This document shows, one piece after another, positions 16,368 through 24,829 of a stretch of 25,148 nt of DNA. The notes beneath the pieces were generated by a model that saw only the letters and a program-made list of their open reading frames with translations, was not told the DNA's origin and made no database searches. Origin of the DNA: UBA8106 sp913052135. GTDB taxonomy: Bacteria; Acidobacteriota; Vicinamibacteria; Vicinamibacterales; UBA823. The translations under genes and the position numbers were made by a program. The DNA is taken from positions 1 to 25,148 of the forward strand of contig CAJXDY010000034.1 of the NCBI GenBank assembly GCA_913052135.1, written 5' to 3'. Every line of letters begins with the position of its first letter. The stretch's first letter is position 1.

Positions 16368-18137
16368 ATGCACTGGTTGGATTGGGTAATCGTCACTGGC
16401 TACTTCGCTGGCCTGTTTATCTTGGTGTGGTGGTTAATTCGCAAGAACCAAGATACCGCAGACGACTACTTCCTCGCCGGACGTAACTTGAGTTGGTGGA
16501 TCGTTGGGGCGTCAATTTTCGCTTCGAACATCGGTTCCGAACATCTGGTTGGACTGGCTGGCTCTGGCGCCACCGACGGAGTCGCCATGGCGCATTACGA
16601 ACTACATGCCTGGTGTCTGCTCGTGCTGGGCTGGGTTCTTGCACCGTTCTACATGCGCTCACGCATCTTCACGATGCCAGAGTTTCTCGAAAAACGTTTT
16701 AGTCCAATCAATCGCTGGGTCCTATCGCTAATCTCCCTGGTGGCGTACGTGCTCACAAAAATCGCCGTGGGTATTTTTGCCGGTGGCATCGTCTTCTCAG
16801 TTCTTTTACCAGAAATGCGGCTCGGTCCCCTCGACAGCTTTTGGATCGGTTCGATTCTGGTGATAGCACTCACTGGTCTTTATACCGTACTCGGCGGCCT
16901 GCGCGCGGTCGCCTACACGGAAGCTGTCCAATCAGTCGTGCTTATCGTTGGGTCTATCCTGGTCACTGTATTCGGACTCAATGCCCTCGGCGGCTGGAAT
17001 GTTCTTCGAGAGATCGCTGGCTCGGAAATGTTCAACCTCTGGAAACCACTAGTTCCTGAAGGGGTCATCGGCACCTGGATGCCGGTCAAGGACGTCGACG
17101 TCACGGGTCGTGTCGTTCGTCAAGCTTGGTATTTCAATGACAACTACCCTTGGTTGAGCATGCTGTTTTGTGCCCCGGTAGCAGGATTATGGTACTGGTG
17201 TACCGATCAATACATCGTTCAACGAACGCTTGGGGCACCAAATGAACAAGAAGCCCGAAGAGGAGCAATCTTTGCCGCATGCCTCAAGCTCCTTCCAGTT
17301 TTCATCTTCATTATTCCTGGCATGATCGCCTTCGCTCTCGCTACTAGCGGACGCTTACCAGAAATGCAGGTTTTACTGGACGGGAACGGCGAGATTATTC
17401 GCGAAGAAGCCCAGAAGGCCTTTCCGTTATTGGTGGCAACAGTCCTGCCAGCTGGAGTCCGCGGCATCGTGGTAGCGGGACTCCTTGCAGCATTGATGAG
17501 TTCACTGGCTGGAGTCTTCAACGCATCTGCGACCCTCTTCACGATGGATTTCTATCGCAAATTACACCCAAGTGTGTCCGACCATCAATTGGTTTGGATT
17601 GGGCGACTCGCAACGATCGTAATGGTTATTGTTGGATTGCTGTGGATTCCAGTTATACAGGGGGGGCGGGGGTTGTATGACTACCTACAGGGTGTGCAAG
17701 CCTATCTAGCACCACCGATTTTCGTTGTCTTCTTTCTGGGAGTCTTCTTCAAACGCCTAAACGGCTCTGGTTGTCTGGCCTCGCTCGTCATCGGGTTCTT
17801 GCTCGGACTATTCCGTCTAGCAGTAGACACACCCGTCAAACTTGGATTGCCAGGTTTTGAAAACGGTTACGTGCAAGGTTCCTTTCTTTGGATTATTAAC
17901 AACATGTTCTTCCAGTACTACAGCATCCTGATCCTGATCGTGTGTGTGGCGGCAATGGTCATCACGAGCTATCTGACAGATGAACCGGATTACGCAGCCA
18001 TCAGCGGTTTAACCTACGGGACGCTTACCGACGAACATCGTCGTAAATCACGTAGCAGTTGGAGTACCGGCGATGTTGTGGCGTCAGGAGCTGTGTTGTT
18101 AGCGATAGTCATAGCGTATTTATACTTCACAGGATAG
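16368..18137 (+). CDS. SSS-family sodium/solute symporter, probable L-arabinose importer
   Basis: Inner-membrane sodium:solute symporter (SGLT-like), 589 residues with about 14 hydrophobic segments. The family start is clear: TADDYFLAGRNLSWWIVGAS then ASNIGSEHLVGLAGSGA (about 28-70), the sodium-site helix. LTGLYTVLGGLRAVAYTEAV (about 165-185), LMSSLAGVFNASATLFTMDF (about 378-398) and FKRLNGSGCLASLVIGF follow. AAGG overlapping the araA stop serves as ribosome-binding site, so translation is probably coupled. The neighbours make L-arabinose (or short arabinosides) the likely cargo; relatives carry glucose, galactose or myo-inositol, so specificity is inferred. It would substitute for the AraE or AraFGH systems, which are absent here. 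Confidence 0.9.
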   Translation: MHWLDWVIVTGYFAGLFILVWWLIRKNQDTADDYFLAGRNLSWWIVGASIFASNIGSEHLVGLAGSGATDGVAMAHYELHAWCLLVLGWVLAPFYMRSRIFTMPEFLEKRFSPINRWVLSLISLVAYVLTKIAVGIFAGGIVFSVLLPEMRLGPLDSFWIGSILVIALTGLYTVLGGLRAVAYTEAVQSVVLIVGSILVTVFGLNALGGWNVLREIAGSEMFNLWKPLVPEGVIGTWMPVKDVDVTGRVVRQAWYFNDNYPWLSMLFCAPVAGLWYWCTDQYIVQRTLGAPNEQEARRGAIFAACLKLLPVFIFIIPGMIAFALATSGRLPEMQVLLDGNGEIIREEAQKAFPLLVATVLPAGVRGIVVAGLLAALMSSLAGVFNASATLFTMDFYRKLHPSVSDHQLVWIGRLATIVMVIVGLLWIPVIQGGRGLYDYLQGVQAYLAPPIFVVFFLGVFFKRLNGSGCLASLVIGFLLGLFRLAVDTPVKLGLPGFENGYVQGSFLWIINNMFFQYYSILILIVCVAAMVITSYLTDEPDYAAISGLTYGTLTDEHRRKSRSSWSTGDVVASGAVLLAIVIAYLYFTG

Positions 18138-18155
18138 GAAGGCTGCGCAGTCATT

Positions 18156-20156
18156 ATGAGTCCTCGACACCTGACCTCGATTACTTTTCCACTACTGCTG
18201 GTCATCACCCTCTTAACCAGCTGTAGTTCTGAATCGCCCAACGAAGCGAACCCCCTGCTACCACCCCAGGGTACGTGGCGCATCCAACCCATAGACTATA
18301 TGGCCGTGACGCTCGACGACGAGTTCTGGCAGCCCAAGTTGGAGACAAACCGACAGGTCACGATCCCGCACATCATGCAACAGAATATCGAAACGGGCCG
18401 CATCGCAAATTTCAGACGAGCTGCAGGTCTCGAAGAAGGTCGCTTTGAAGGTTACCGTTTCAATGACACCGACGTATATAAGACGATTGAAGCAGCGTCA
18501 TACGCATTGGGACAACAGTCAGACCCTGAACTGGCTGCGCAGGTTGATGAACTAATCGCGCTTATCGCAGCCGCGCAGGAAGACGATGGTTACCTCTTTC
18601 CCGCCCGTACAGCAGATCCAGACCATCCTGCAGACGGCGTCGGCGAGAAACGTTGGATTCATGTCCACGGTAATAGTCACGAACTCTACGGTGCAGGCCA
18701 CCTAATTGAGGCCGCGGTAGCGCATCACCGCGCTACTGGCAAGCGGACACTAATTGACGTAGCCATTCGTTTTGCTGATCTGATTGACAAGGAGTTCGGC
18801 CCCGAAGCCATTCGCGACGTTCCTGGTCACGAAGAAATTGAGCTTGCATTGGTAAAATTATTTGACGTCACTGGCGAGCAACGCTACCTGGAACTGGCTG
18901 CATTCTTTCTGGAAGAGCGTGGGCAACCTCATGACGGCGAAGATTATCCAACCGACCATGAACTGGCAAGGTACGATCACCCGATGTACCGTCAAGATCA
19001 TGCACCGGTACGAGACCAGCGCGAAGCCGTAGGCCACTCAGTTCGCGCAATGTACCTCTATACCGGCATGAGTGACGTGGCCGGTCGCACCAATATGCCC
19101 GGCTATACCGAAGCCCTGGAAGCGCTCTGGACAGACGTGGTCTCCTCAAAGATGTACTTAACTGGTGGAATTGGAGCGCAGGGGTCTTTGGAATCATTTG
19201 GTGAAGCCTATGAGTTGCCGAACGAAACCGCGTATGCGGAAACCTGTGCGGCAATTGGTCAGGACATGTGGAACCACCGACTGTTCCTGGCATCAGGCGA
19301 TGGGCGTTACCTCGACGTCATGGAACGTATTCTCTACAATGGCGTACTGTCTGGTGTTGCTGTCGATGGCGACACTTTTTTTTACACCAATCCCTTGCAA
19401 TCCAGCGGTAATTATCAGCGACAGGCCTACTACGAAGTGGCGTGCTGTCCGGCAAATCTCGCACGTCTGCTGGGGCAACTGCCGGGATTCATTTACGGGA
19501 AGCAGGACGACGCCGTGTTCGTGAATCTGTTCATCGGCAGCAAGCTCGAAATCGAGCAAGCGGGCAGTATCTTGCGGCTGACACAGGAAACTCGCTATCC
19601 GTGGGAGGGCGCGGTACGGGTGCTGGTCGAACCCGCTGCACCCATAAGATTCAAGCTACACATTCGCATTCCTGGGTGGGCTCGAAACTTGCCGGTGCCG
19701 AGTGACTTGTACCGGTATGTAGAGGCTTCGACTCAATCAGTTATCCTCAAGGTCAACGGTGAACCAGTCCAGATTGAACTCAAAGCCGGCTTTGCAGTGC
19801 TTGACCGCACATGGAACGCTGGAGACATCATTGATCTTGAGTTGCCCATGTTTCCACGCCGCGTGGAAACACACCCTGATGTCGCAGAAAACATCGGCAA
19901 GGTAGCAATCCAGCGAGGCCCGCTCGTTTACGCTATCGAAGCAGTGGACCATGGCGGCCAAGTGCTCGATCTCCTGTTACCTGAAGACACCCACTTTACA
20001 ACTGAGTTCCAACCAGAAATGCTCGGAGGAATTGTTGTCGTTCGTGGAACTGTTTTACGCGAGGGTGCCGCAGTTCCGCTGCTCGCCGTACCGTACTTTT
20101 CGTGGGCCAATCGAGGCAACGGCGAAATGGCCGTTTGGTTACCAACATCCAACTAA
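18156..20156 (+). CDS. Lipoprotein GH127 beta-L-arabinofuranosidase-type glycosidase
   Basis: Second zinc-thiolate glycosidase of the locus, 666 residues. The signal ITFPLLLVITLLTSCSSES gives a lipobox with Cys23, so it is anchored to a membrane. The catalytic alpha/alpha barrel begins with VTLDDEFWQPKLETNRQVTI (51-70); RFNDTDVYKTIEAASYAL (101-118), QEDDGYLFPA (141-150), HGNSHELYGAGHLIEAAVAH (171-190) and YAETCAAIGQDMWNHRLF with Glu362 and Cys364 follow. EVACCPANLARLLGQLPGF supplies Cys430 and Cys431, completing the Glu/Cys3 zinc site of HypBA1. It resembles GH127 more closely than the divergent glycosidase at 9850. Some GH127 members act on other sugars (aceric acid in rhamnogalacturonan II), but araBDA alongside favours L-arabinose. 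Confidence 0.92.
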   Translation: MSPRHLTSITFPLLLVITLLTSCSSESPNEANPLLPPQGTWRIQPIDYMAVTLDDEFWQPKLETNRQVTIPHIMQQNIETGRIANFRRAAGLEEGRFEGYRFNDTDVYKTIEAASYALGQQSDPELAAQVDELIALIAAAQEDDGYLFPARTADPDHPADGVGEKRWIHVHGNSHELYGAGHLIEAAVAHHRATGKRTLIDVAIRFADLIDKEFGPEAIRDVPGHEEIELALVKLFDVTGEQRYLELAAFFLEERGQPHDGEDYPTDHELARYDHPMYRQDHAPVRDQREAVGHSVRAMYLYTGMSDVAGRTNMPGYTEALEALWTDVVSSKMYLTGGIGAQGSLESFGEAYELPNETAYAETCAAIGQDMWNHRLFLASGDGRYLDVMERILYNGVLSGVAVDGDTFFYTNPLQSSGNYQRQAYYEVACCPANLARLLGQLPGFIYGKQDDAVFVNLFIGSKLEIEQAGSILRLTQETRYPWEGAVRVLVEPAAPIRFKLHIRIPGWARNLPVPSDLYRYVEASTQSVILKVNGEPVQIELKAGFAVLDRTWNAGDIIDLELPMFPRRVETHPDVAENIGKVAIQRGPLVYAIEAVDHGGQVLDLLLPEDTHFTTEFQPEMLGGIVVVRGTVLREGAAVPLLAVPYFSWANRGNGEMAVWLPTSN

Positions 20157-20182
20157 ATCTAAGGACTTGTAACGGAGAAGAC

Positions 20183-21916
20183 ATGCAACACAAATCGAAC
20201 GCACTATTGATATTTAAGAAGTGGGTTGCAGTCGCCTTGACCGTGATGTGCGTCGGTGTAATTACATTTGCATGTACTGATATCACTAAGGTTCAGGAAG
20301 TAGAATCGTCGGAACGTCCGAACATTGTGATCATCATGGCAGACGACATGGGGTTCTCTGACATTGGACCCTATGGCAGCGAGATCAACACACCGAATCT
20401 TGATCGACTGGCCGCTGGCGGTATTCGTTTCACTGAGTTCTACAATATGGCGCGCTGTGTTCCCACGCGTGCATCACTACTGACTGGACTCTATCCCCAT
20501 CAGGCCGGCCTAGGTGATATGACGTACGATGCAGGAATTCCTGCATACCAAGGCGACATTAATGACCAGTCCGTCACTATAGCTCAGGTCCTGCAAGACT
20601 CCGGCTACGCCACCTATATGTCTGGCAAGTGGCATGTAACCGCGCAAACCGGCTACTGGGCGACTGGGGAACGCGCACAGCGACCGTACCGCGAAGGATG
20701 GCACCCGGAACAAACTTCTCAACACAACTGGCCACGGCAGCGTGGCTTCGATCGCTTCTTCGGAACTATTGAAGGTGCAGGTAATTATTTTGCCCCTATA
20801 ACACTCACTGAAAACAACACCCCAATCGATATGGCGCCAGAGGATTTTTATTACACTGACGCGATCGGAAATCACGCTGTCCAGTACGTGAAAGAACATC
20901 ACAACGTAACTCCAGAACAACCCTTCTTTCTTTACGTTGCCTATACTGCACCGCACTGGCCGCTACACGCGTTGGAAGAAGATATTGAGAAATATCGCGG
21001 GATGTACGACGAAGGCTGGGAACCGGTACGGGTGGCACGGTATCAACGCTTACGGGAAATGGGACTTATCGATAACACGTGGCAACTCAGTCCACCAGAC
21101 GAAACCGTCCCCGCCTGGGAGAACCTCACCGAACAAGAACGAATCTGGTACCGGCGAGCAATGGAAGTCTATGCGGCGCAGATCGATCGGATGGACCAGA
21201 ATATTGGTCACCTGCTGGATGCACTAGACGAAACCGGCCAACTGGAAAACACCCTGCTCCTCTTCTTAAGCGATAACGGAGGTTGTGATGAGGTCTTAAC
21301 CGACGAGTGGCGTGGCATTTGGATGGCCCGCGAAACGCGTCAGGGCAATCCAGTGGTTGTTGGCAACGAGAACACTGGGGTACTGCCAGGCCCAGAAGCA
21401 ACCTACATGAGTTATGGCCCAGGATGGGCAAACGTGAGCAATACACCGTTGAGACAATACAAATGGTGGACACATCAGGGTGGTATCGTCGCACCTTTTA
21501 TTGTTCACTGGCCTAGCAGAATCCCCGACGGAGGTCTTGTTATGAGCGAGGTTGCCAGCGTGCTCGATCTAATGGCTACAGCTGTCGATGCCGCGAGTGC
21601 TACGTATCCGACGGAGTGGAAGGGCGTGCCGATTCACCCAATGGAAGGCCGGAGCTTACTTCCCGCGTTTCATGGAAAACCTCTTCAGTCGGAGTCACTG
21701 TTTTGGGAACATGAAGGAAATCGAGCAGTACGTTCGGAACGCTGGAAACTGGTCGCCACCCGCGGCGGCGATTGGGAACTCTATGATCTCAAGACTGACC
21801 GCAGTGAGCTCAATAATCTCGCTGATCAACACTTAACAGAAAAAGGCGCCCTTATTGCTTTGTATAACACTTGGGCGAATCGTGTTGGGGTTTCAGAAGA
21901 CCTATTTATTAACTAA
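20183..21916 (+). CDS. Lipoprotein S1-family sulfatase
   Basis: Formylglycine-dependent sulfatase that hydrolyses sulfate esters; as a lipoprotein it acts outside the cytoplasm. It has 577 residues from ATG 20183, with GGAG about 6 bases upstream; an earlier frame opening at 20102 would run inside the GH127 gene. The signal VALTVMCVGVITFACTD has its lipobox Cys at 31. PNIVIIMADDMGFSDIG (46-62) holds the calcium Asp54/Asp55; CVPTRASLLTG (92-102) is the C-x-P-x-R signature with Cys92 to be converted to formylglycine; MSGKWHV carries Lys149 and His151; LFLSDNGG supplies the late Asp/Asn. Later blocks such as MSYGPGWANVSNTPLR resemble the S1_4 arylsulfatase-like group. No maturase gene is in the window. 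Last gene of the arabinose operon. Confidence 0.93.
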   Translation: MQHKSNALLIFKKWVAVALTVMCVGVITFACTDITKVQEVESSERPNIVIIMADDMGFSDIGPYGSEINTPNLDRLAAGGIRFTEFYNMARCVPTRASLLTGLYPHQAGLGDMTYDAGIPAYQGDINDQSVTIAQVLQDSGYATYMSGKWHVTAQTGYWATGERAQRPYREGWHPEQTSQHNWPRQRGFDRFFGTIEGAGNYFAPITLTENNTPIDMAPEDFYYTDAIGNHAVQYVKEHHNVTPEQPFFLYVAYTAPHWPLHALEEDIEKYRGMYDEGWEPVRVARYQRLREMGLIDNTWQLSPPDETVPAWENLTEQERIWYRRAMEVYAAQIDRMDQNIGHLLDALDETGQLENTLLLFLSDNGGCDEVLTDEWRGIWMARETRQGNPVVVGNENTGVLPGPEATYMSYGPGWANVSNTPLRQYKWWTHQGGIVAPFIVHWPSRIPDGGLVMSEVASVLDLMATAVDAASATYPTEWKGVPIHPMEGRSLLPAFHGKPLQSESLFWEHEGNRAVRSERWKLVATRGGDWELYDLKTDRSELNNLADQHLTEKGALIALYNTWANRVGVSEDLFIN

Positions 21917-21971
21917 ATCTGAGACGCCACTACCTGTTCATTGCCCACCCGAAAGACCGAGTTAGACTTTG

Positions 21972-22676
21972 TCAGCCACCAAGATAGGCTTTTTTGACAT
22001 GTTCGTTCTGGAATAAATCCTTACTAGATCCTTCTAACACGACGCGCCCTGTTTCCAAGACGTAGCCGCGATCTGCAAGTCGAAGTGCCATTTCCGCATT
22101 TTGCTCATTGAGCAAAATAGTGGTCCCCCTTAAATGCAGTGCTCGAATAATTTCGGCAATCTGTTCTACAAGTATGGGAGCAAGTCCAAGTGACGGCTCA
22201 TCAAGCATGAGTAGTCGTGGCCGCGCAAGTAACGCGCGACCAATAGCAAGCATCTGTTGTTCGCCACCAGATAAATTGCCGGCTCGTTGATGAAAACGCT
22301 CTTTTAATATCGGAAAGAGATCGAAGACACGTGTCTTATCTGCCGTAATCTGGTCTTTATCGGATCGGCTATACGCACCCATGTCGAGATTGTCACCGAT
22401 GGTCATGTCGGGAAAGACTCGGCGGCCTTCAGGGCAGTGAACAAGACCTCGTCGCACAATTTCTGCGACTGATCTGCCGTCGATTCTCTGACCCAAGAAC
22501 GTGATCTCTCCATGCCGAGGTTCTACCAAACCAGACAGCGTTTTGAGCACGGTCGATTTACCAGCACCATTGGCACCAATTAATGTGACAAGTTCCCCTT
22601 CATTCACATGCAATGTCACATCTTTGAGAGCATGGACATTGCCGTAATAAACATCAACTTTCGATATTTGGAGCAT
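21972..22676 (-). CDS. livF: Branched-chain amino-acid-type ABC transporter ATPase LivF
   Basis: ATP-binding subunit of a HAAT-family importer (LivFGHMJ type). It has 234 residues from ATG 22676, starting MLQISKVDVYYGNVHALKDV, a typical LivF opening; a longer frame from 22766 would overlap the LivG end more deeply. Walker A is GANGAGKST (34-42), the signature LSGGEQQ (135-141), Walker B LLMLDEPS (155-162), and LLNEQNAEMALRLADRGYVLETG is the characteristic LivF C-terminal segment. It overlaps the end of the LivM-LivG gene by 23 bases, so translation is likely coupled. The substrate may be an amino acid, urea or a short amide; the periplasmic binding protein and LivH are not in the window. Confidence 0.92.
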   Translation of the reverse strand: MLQISKVDVYYGNVHALKDVTLHVNEGELVTLIGANGAGKSTVLKTLSGLVEPRHGEITFLGQRIDGRSVAEIVRRGLVHCPEGRRVFPDMTIGDNLDMGAYSRSDKDQITADKTRVFDLFPILKERFHQRAGNLSGGEQQMLAIGRALLARPRLLMLDEPSLGLAPILVEQIAEIIRALHLRGTTILLNEQNAEMALRLADRGYVLETGRVVLEGSSKDLFQNEHVKKAYLGG

Positions 22677-24180
22677 GCTCACTGCGCTTTCCCAAATAGG
22701 CTTCAATGACACGATCGTCCGTGCGAATCTCGTCGGGGGATCCTTCAGCAATTTTTTTACCGTCATCTAACACAACAACCCGGTCGGAAATACCCATGAC
22801 TAATTTCATGTCATGTTCGACCAGCACGACAGTGATACCTTCATCACGTATCCAACCAATGAGGCTTATCAGATCGTTGACTTCAGCTGGATTTAAACCT
22901 GCTGCTGGCTCGTCCAATAGCAGCAGCTGAGGCTGAGACGCAAGTGCAATGCCCAGTTCCAGTAAACGCTGACTCCCGTAAGGCAGTTTGCCTGCTCGAA
23001 GGGCTCCGTACGATTTCAAACCAATAAATTCTAGAATGCAGTCGGCCACTACTTCGGCTTCTTGCTGAATTTGTCTTGATAAATCGCGACGAAACAGGCT
23101 GGTGTAGAGTGTGGCTTGTTCTGATCCCGTATGTGCCAGAACCAGATTGTCACGCACTGACACCTTCAGAAAAAGACTAGTTTGTTGAAAGGTGCGCACG
23201 ATCCCCTGACGCGCCAGTTCATCCGGCTGGAGCTTATTAAGAATCTTGTCTTGATACCAGATCTTGCCAGACGTAATAGGCCCAAAACCGGTGATTGCAT
23301 TTAGCATCGTTGTCTTGCCCGCCCCATTTGGCCCGATAATGGCAAGGACTTCACCAGCCTTCACCTCCAGATCAACACGCTCCACAGCATGAACGCCACC
23401 AAAATAGACGCACAGATCTTTGGAGACTAATAAAGATTCTGAACGATCACGAAGTCTCACCCTAGAACCGACATGATTGGAACGAGACAGATGAGAACCA
23501 TCTGTGACAAAAGTACCTGAAAGGGCTTTGTGTAATTCATTATTCGGAGTCAGTTTCCTCTCCGTCAGAACCTGTAACTCTGAGTCTAGGGTCGAGATAG
23601 CGTCTGTTTGCGGTCTTCGCTGCAGGCGATCCCTGATTAAACGCAGCGCCAGCCGATTCAACGTCGGAAAGATGCCGTCTGGCATGAATAACATGATGAT
23701 CATGAGCAGCAAGCCGAAAATTGCCATGCGCCACTCTTGGGCGGTGCGCAAGAGTTCAGGCAGGACAGTAAAAAGAATCGCGCCAAGCACTGGTCCTGCC
23801 AAGGTTGCACGTCCACCAGCAATGACCATCACTACAATCGTGATGGTTAAATCAAATACTAAGATCTCTGGGCCAAGAAATTGGAAGAAGTGCGCATAGA
23901 AGCTTCCCGCTAAACCCATAATGAACGAGCTAAGCAAAGCCGCGAGCATCATGTACCGAAAGCTGGAAATACCAACAGACTGGGCTAACATTTCGTTCTC
24001 TCGAAGAGCGAGCATACCTCGCCCGATCGTACTGTGCTCTATGCAGTACAATGTAATAATACCCAGCATTAAAGGTCTCACCATATCGTCGGCCGCGAAG
24101 GTGGCATGTCCTGGCCAGAACACCAAGTGAGAAAGGAGAAGGGCCAAACCAGACTTACCAGGCAACGTGACTGGCCGCAC
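22654..24180 (-). CDS. LivM-LivG fusion (permease + ATPase), LivM part 5'-truncated
   Basis: Fused permease and ATP-binding subunit of the same HAAT importer as livF. Residues 1-185 match the C-terminal half of LivM (MLALRENEMLAQSVGISSFRYM motif at 56-77, then several membrane helices). A polar linker runs about 186-248. From about 250 to the end is LivG: CVYFGGVHAVERVDL, Walker A GPNGAGKTT (283-291), FQQTSLFLKVSVRDNL (331-346), signature LPYGSQRLLE (399-408), Walker B LLLLDEPAAGLN. LivM usually has another ~130 residues of membrane helices before residue 1. Here an in-frame TGA (24190-24192) stands just upstream and no LivM-like sequence continues in any frame. LivM-LivG fusions are known. 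The GTG at 24180 is only the formal start; the gene is probably broken or cut by a join. Confidence 0.8.
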   Translation of the reverse strand: MRPVTLPGKSGLALLLSHLVFWPGHATFAADDMVRPLMLGIITLYCIEHSTIGRGMLALRENEMLAQSVGISSFRYMMLAALLSSFIMGLAGSFYAHFFQFLGPEILVFDLTITIVVMVIAGGRATLAGPVLGAILFTVLPELLRTAQEWRMAIFGLLLMIIMLFMPDGIFPTLNRLALRLIRDRLQRRPQTDAISTLDSELQVLTERKLTPNNELHKALSGTFVTDGSHLSRSNHVGSRVRLRDRSESLLVSKDLCVYFGGVHAVERVDLEVKAGEVLAIIGPNGAGKTTMLNAITGFGPITSGKIWYQDKILNKLQPDELARQGIVRTFQQTSLFLKVSVRDNLVLAHTGSEQATLYTSLFRRDLSRQIQQEAEVVADCILEFIGLKSYGALRAGKLPYGSQRLLELGIALASQPQLLLLDEPAAGLNPAEVNDLISLIGWIRDEGITVVLVEHDMKLVMGISDRVVVLDDGKKIAEGSPDEIRTDDRVIEAYLGKRSEHAPNIES

Positions 24181-24556
24181 TCTACAGACTCAACTTGTCT
24201 AGCGTCACTACTGTTGAAGGAGTAACGTAGGCAGTTCCGGCACTACGGGCAGGCCTTCGGAACACACTACGTGTCTCTAACTAGCGTTTGTGGGCGACTC
24301 AACCAAGCACTTGTGCGTGACCGTGTGTGCGCTTTTGCGAGGAAGTGTAAATCCTTGATTTTAGCTTCGTGGAGCAGATTTTCAGTTTTATTGCAAAATG
24401 CTGGTGAGAATCAGTCAATATCGAGCTGATAATTGAGAAAAATCGAAAAATGAGAGATGGATCACCCTCAATTCGTTTGAGGGAACCTTTCAACTAAACG
24501 GAACGACCGGTGAGCGTTTCTAGTTAACTTTTTCATGATGGCAACAACACTTACTG
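24181..24556. other. Gene-free AT-rich stretch beyond the broken LivM end
   Basis: No convincing gene on either strand. A minus-strand frame of about 30 codons ending near 24190 is arginine/threonine-rich and unconvincing. A perfect 7-bp hairpin lies at 24465-24483. The region follows the point where LivM homology stops and precedes the G/C-tract cluster. Confidence 0.6.
24465..24483. repeat. Small perfect hairpin
   Basis: CCCTCAA and TTGAGGG pair around a 5-base TTCGT loop. There is no adjacent gene end or U-run to make it a confident terminator. Confidence 0.5.
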
Positions 24557-24558
24557 CA

Positions 24559-24667
24559 GGGGGGGCAGGGGGGGCCTGGCCCCCCCTAGAATCTGGGCGA
24601 GCGGAGCTCGCCCCCCCTAGCTCGCCCCCCCTGATTTGGACCGATTTGGGACCTTGCCCCCCCCTAG
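24559..24667. repeat. Cluster of G7/C7-8 tracts, hairpins and tandem repeats
   Basis: Two G7 runs (24559-24565, 24568-24574) are followed by four C runs, three of seven bases (24580-24586, 24611-24617, 24625-24631) and one of eight (24657-24664). Three C runs are followed by TAG and one by TGA. A perfect 10-bp hairpin with a one-base loop spans 24567-24587, and a second of 8 bp (GGGCGAGC / GCTCGCCC) spans 24595-24613. AGCTCG plus C7 plus T is repeated in tandem (24605-24618 and 24619-24632), and GATTTGG(G)ACC is repeated at 24633-24642 and 24643-24653. This looks like a structured repeat (REP- or MITE-like). The G runs could form a quadruplex. The family is not recognised. Confidence 0.8.
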
Positions 24668-24768
24668 CTCACCCAGCCCCGCAGGGGAAATTTTCAACAT
24701 TTTGACGTCAATCAACACAATTTCCCTTTAGAAAATTGCATTTGGGAGGTCAGAAACGTAAAAAATTT

Positions 24769-24781
24769 CCGCCCCCGGCGG
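24769..24781. repeat. Short GC hairpin
   Basis: CCGCC and GGCGG pair around CCC. It lies in AT-rich DNA between the G/C-tract cluster and the final ORF. Confidence 0.4.
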
Positions 24782-24821
24782 TAAATCATTCCACAAGGCT
24801 TATAAACATAGTAAAAACTGT

Positions 24822-24827
24822 TATAAT
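24822..24827 (+). promoter_or_regulatory. Perfect TATAAT -10 box just before the last ORF
   Basis: TATAAT sits two bases before ATG 24830, with no good -35 at 17 bases (CTTATA). If used, transcription would start inside or just after the start codon, so either the true start is further in or the box is chance in AT-rich DNA. Confidence 0.25.
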
Positions 24828-24829
24828 GT

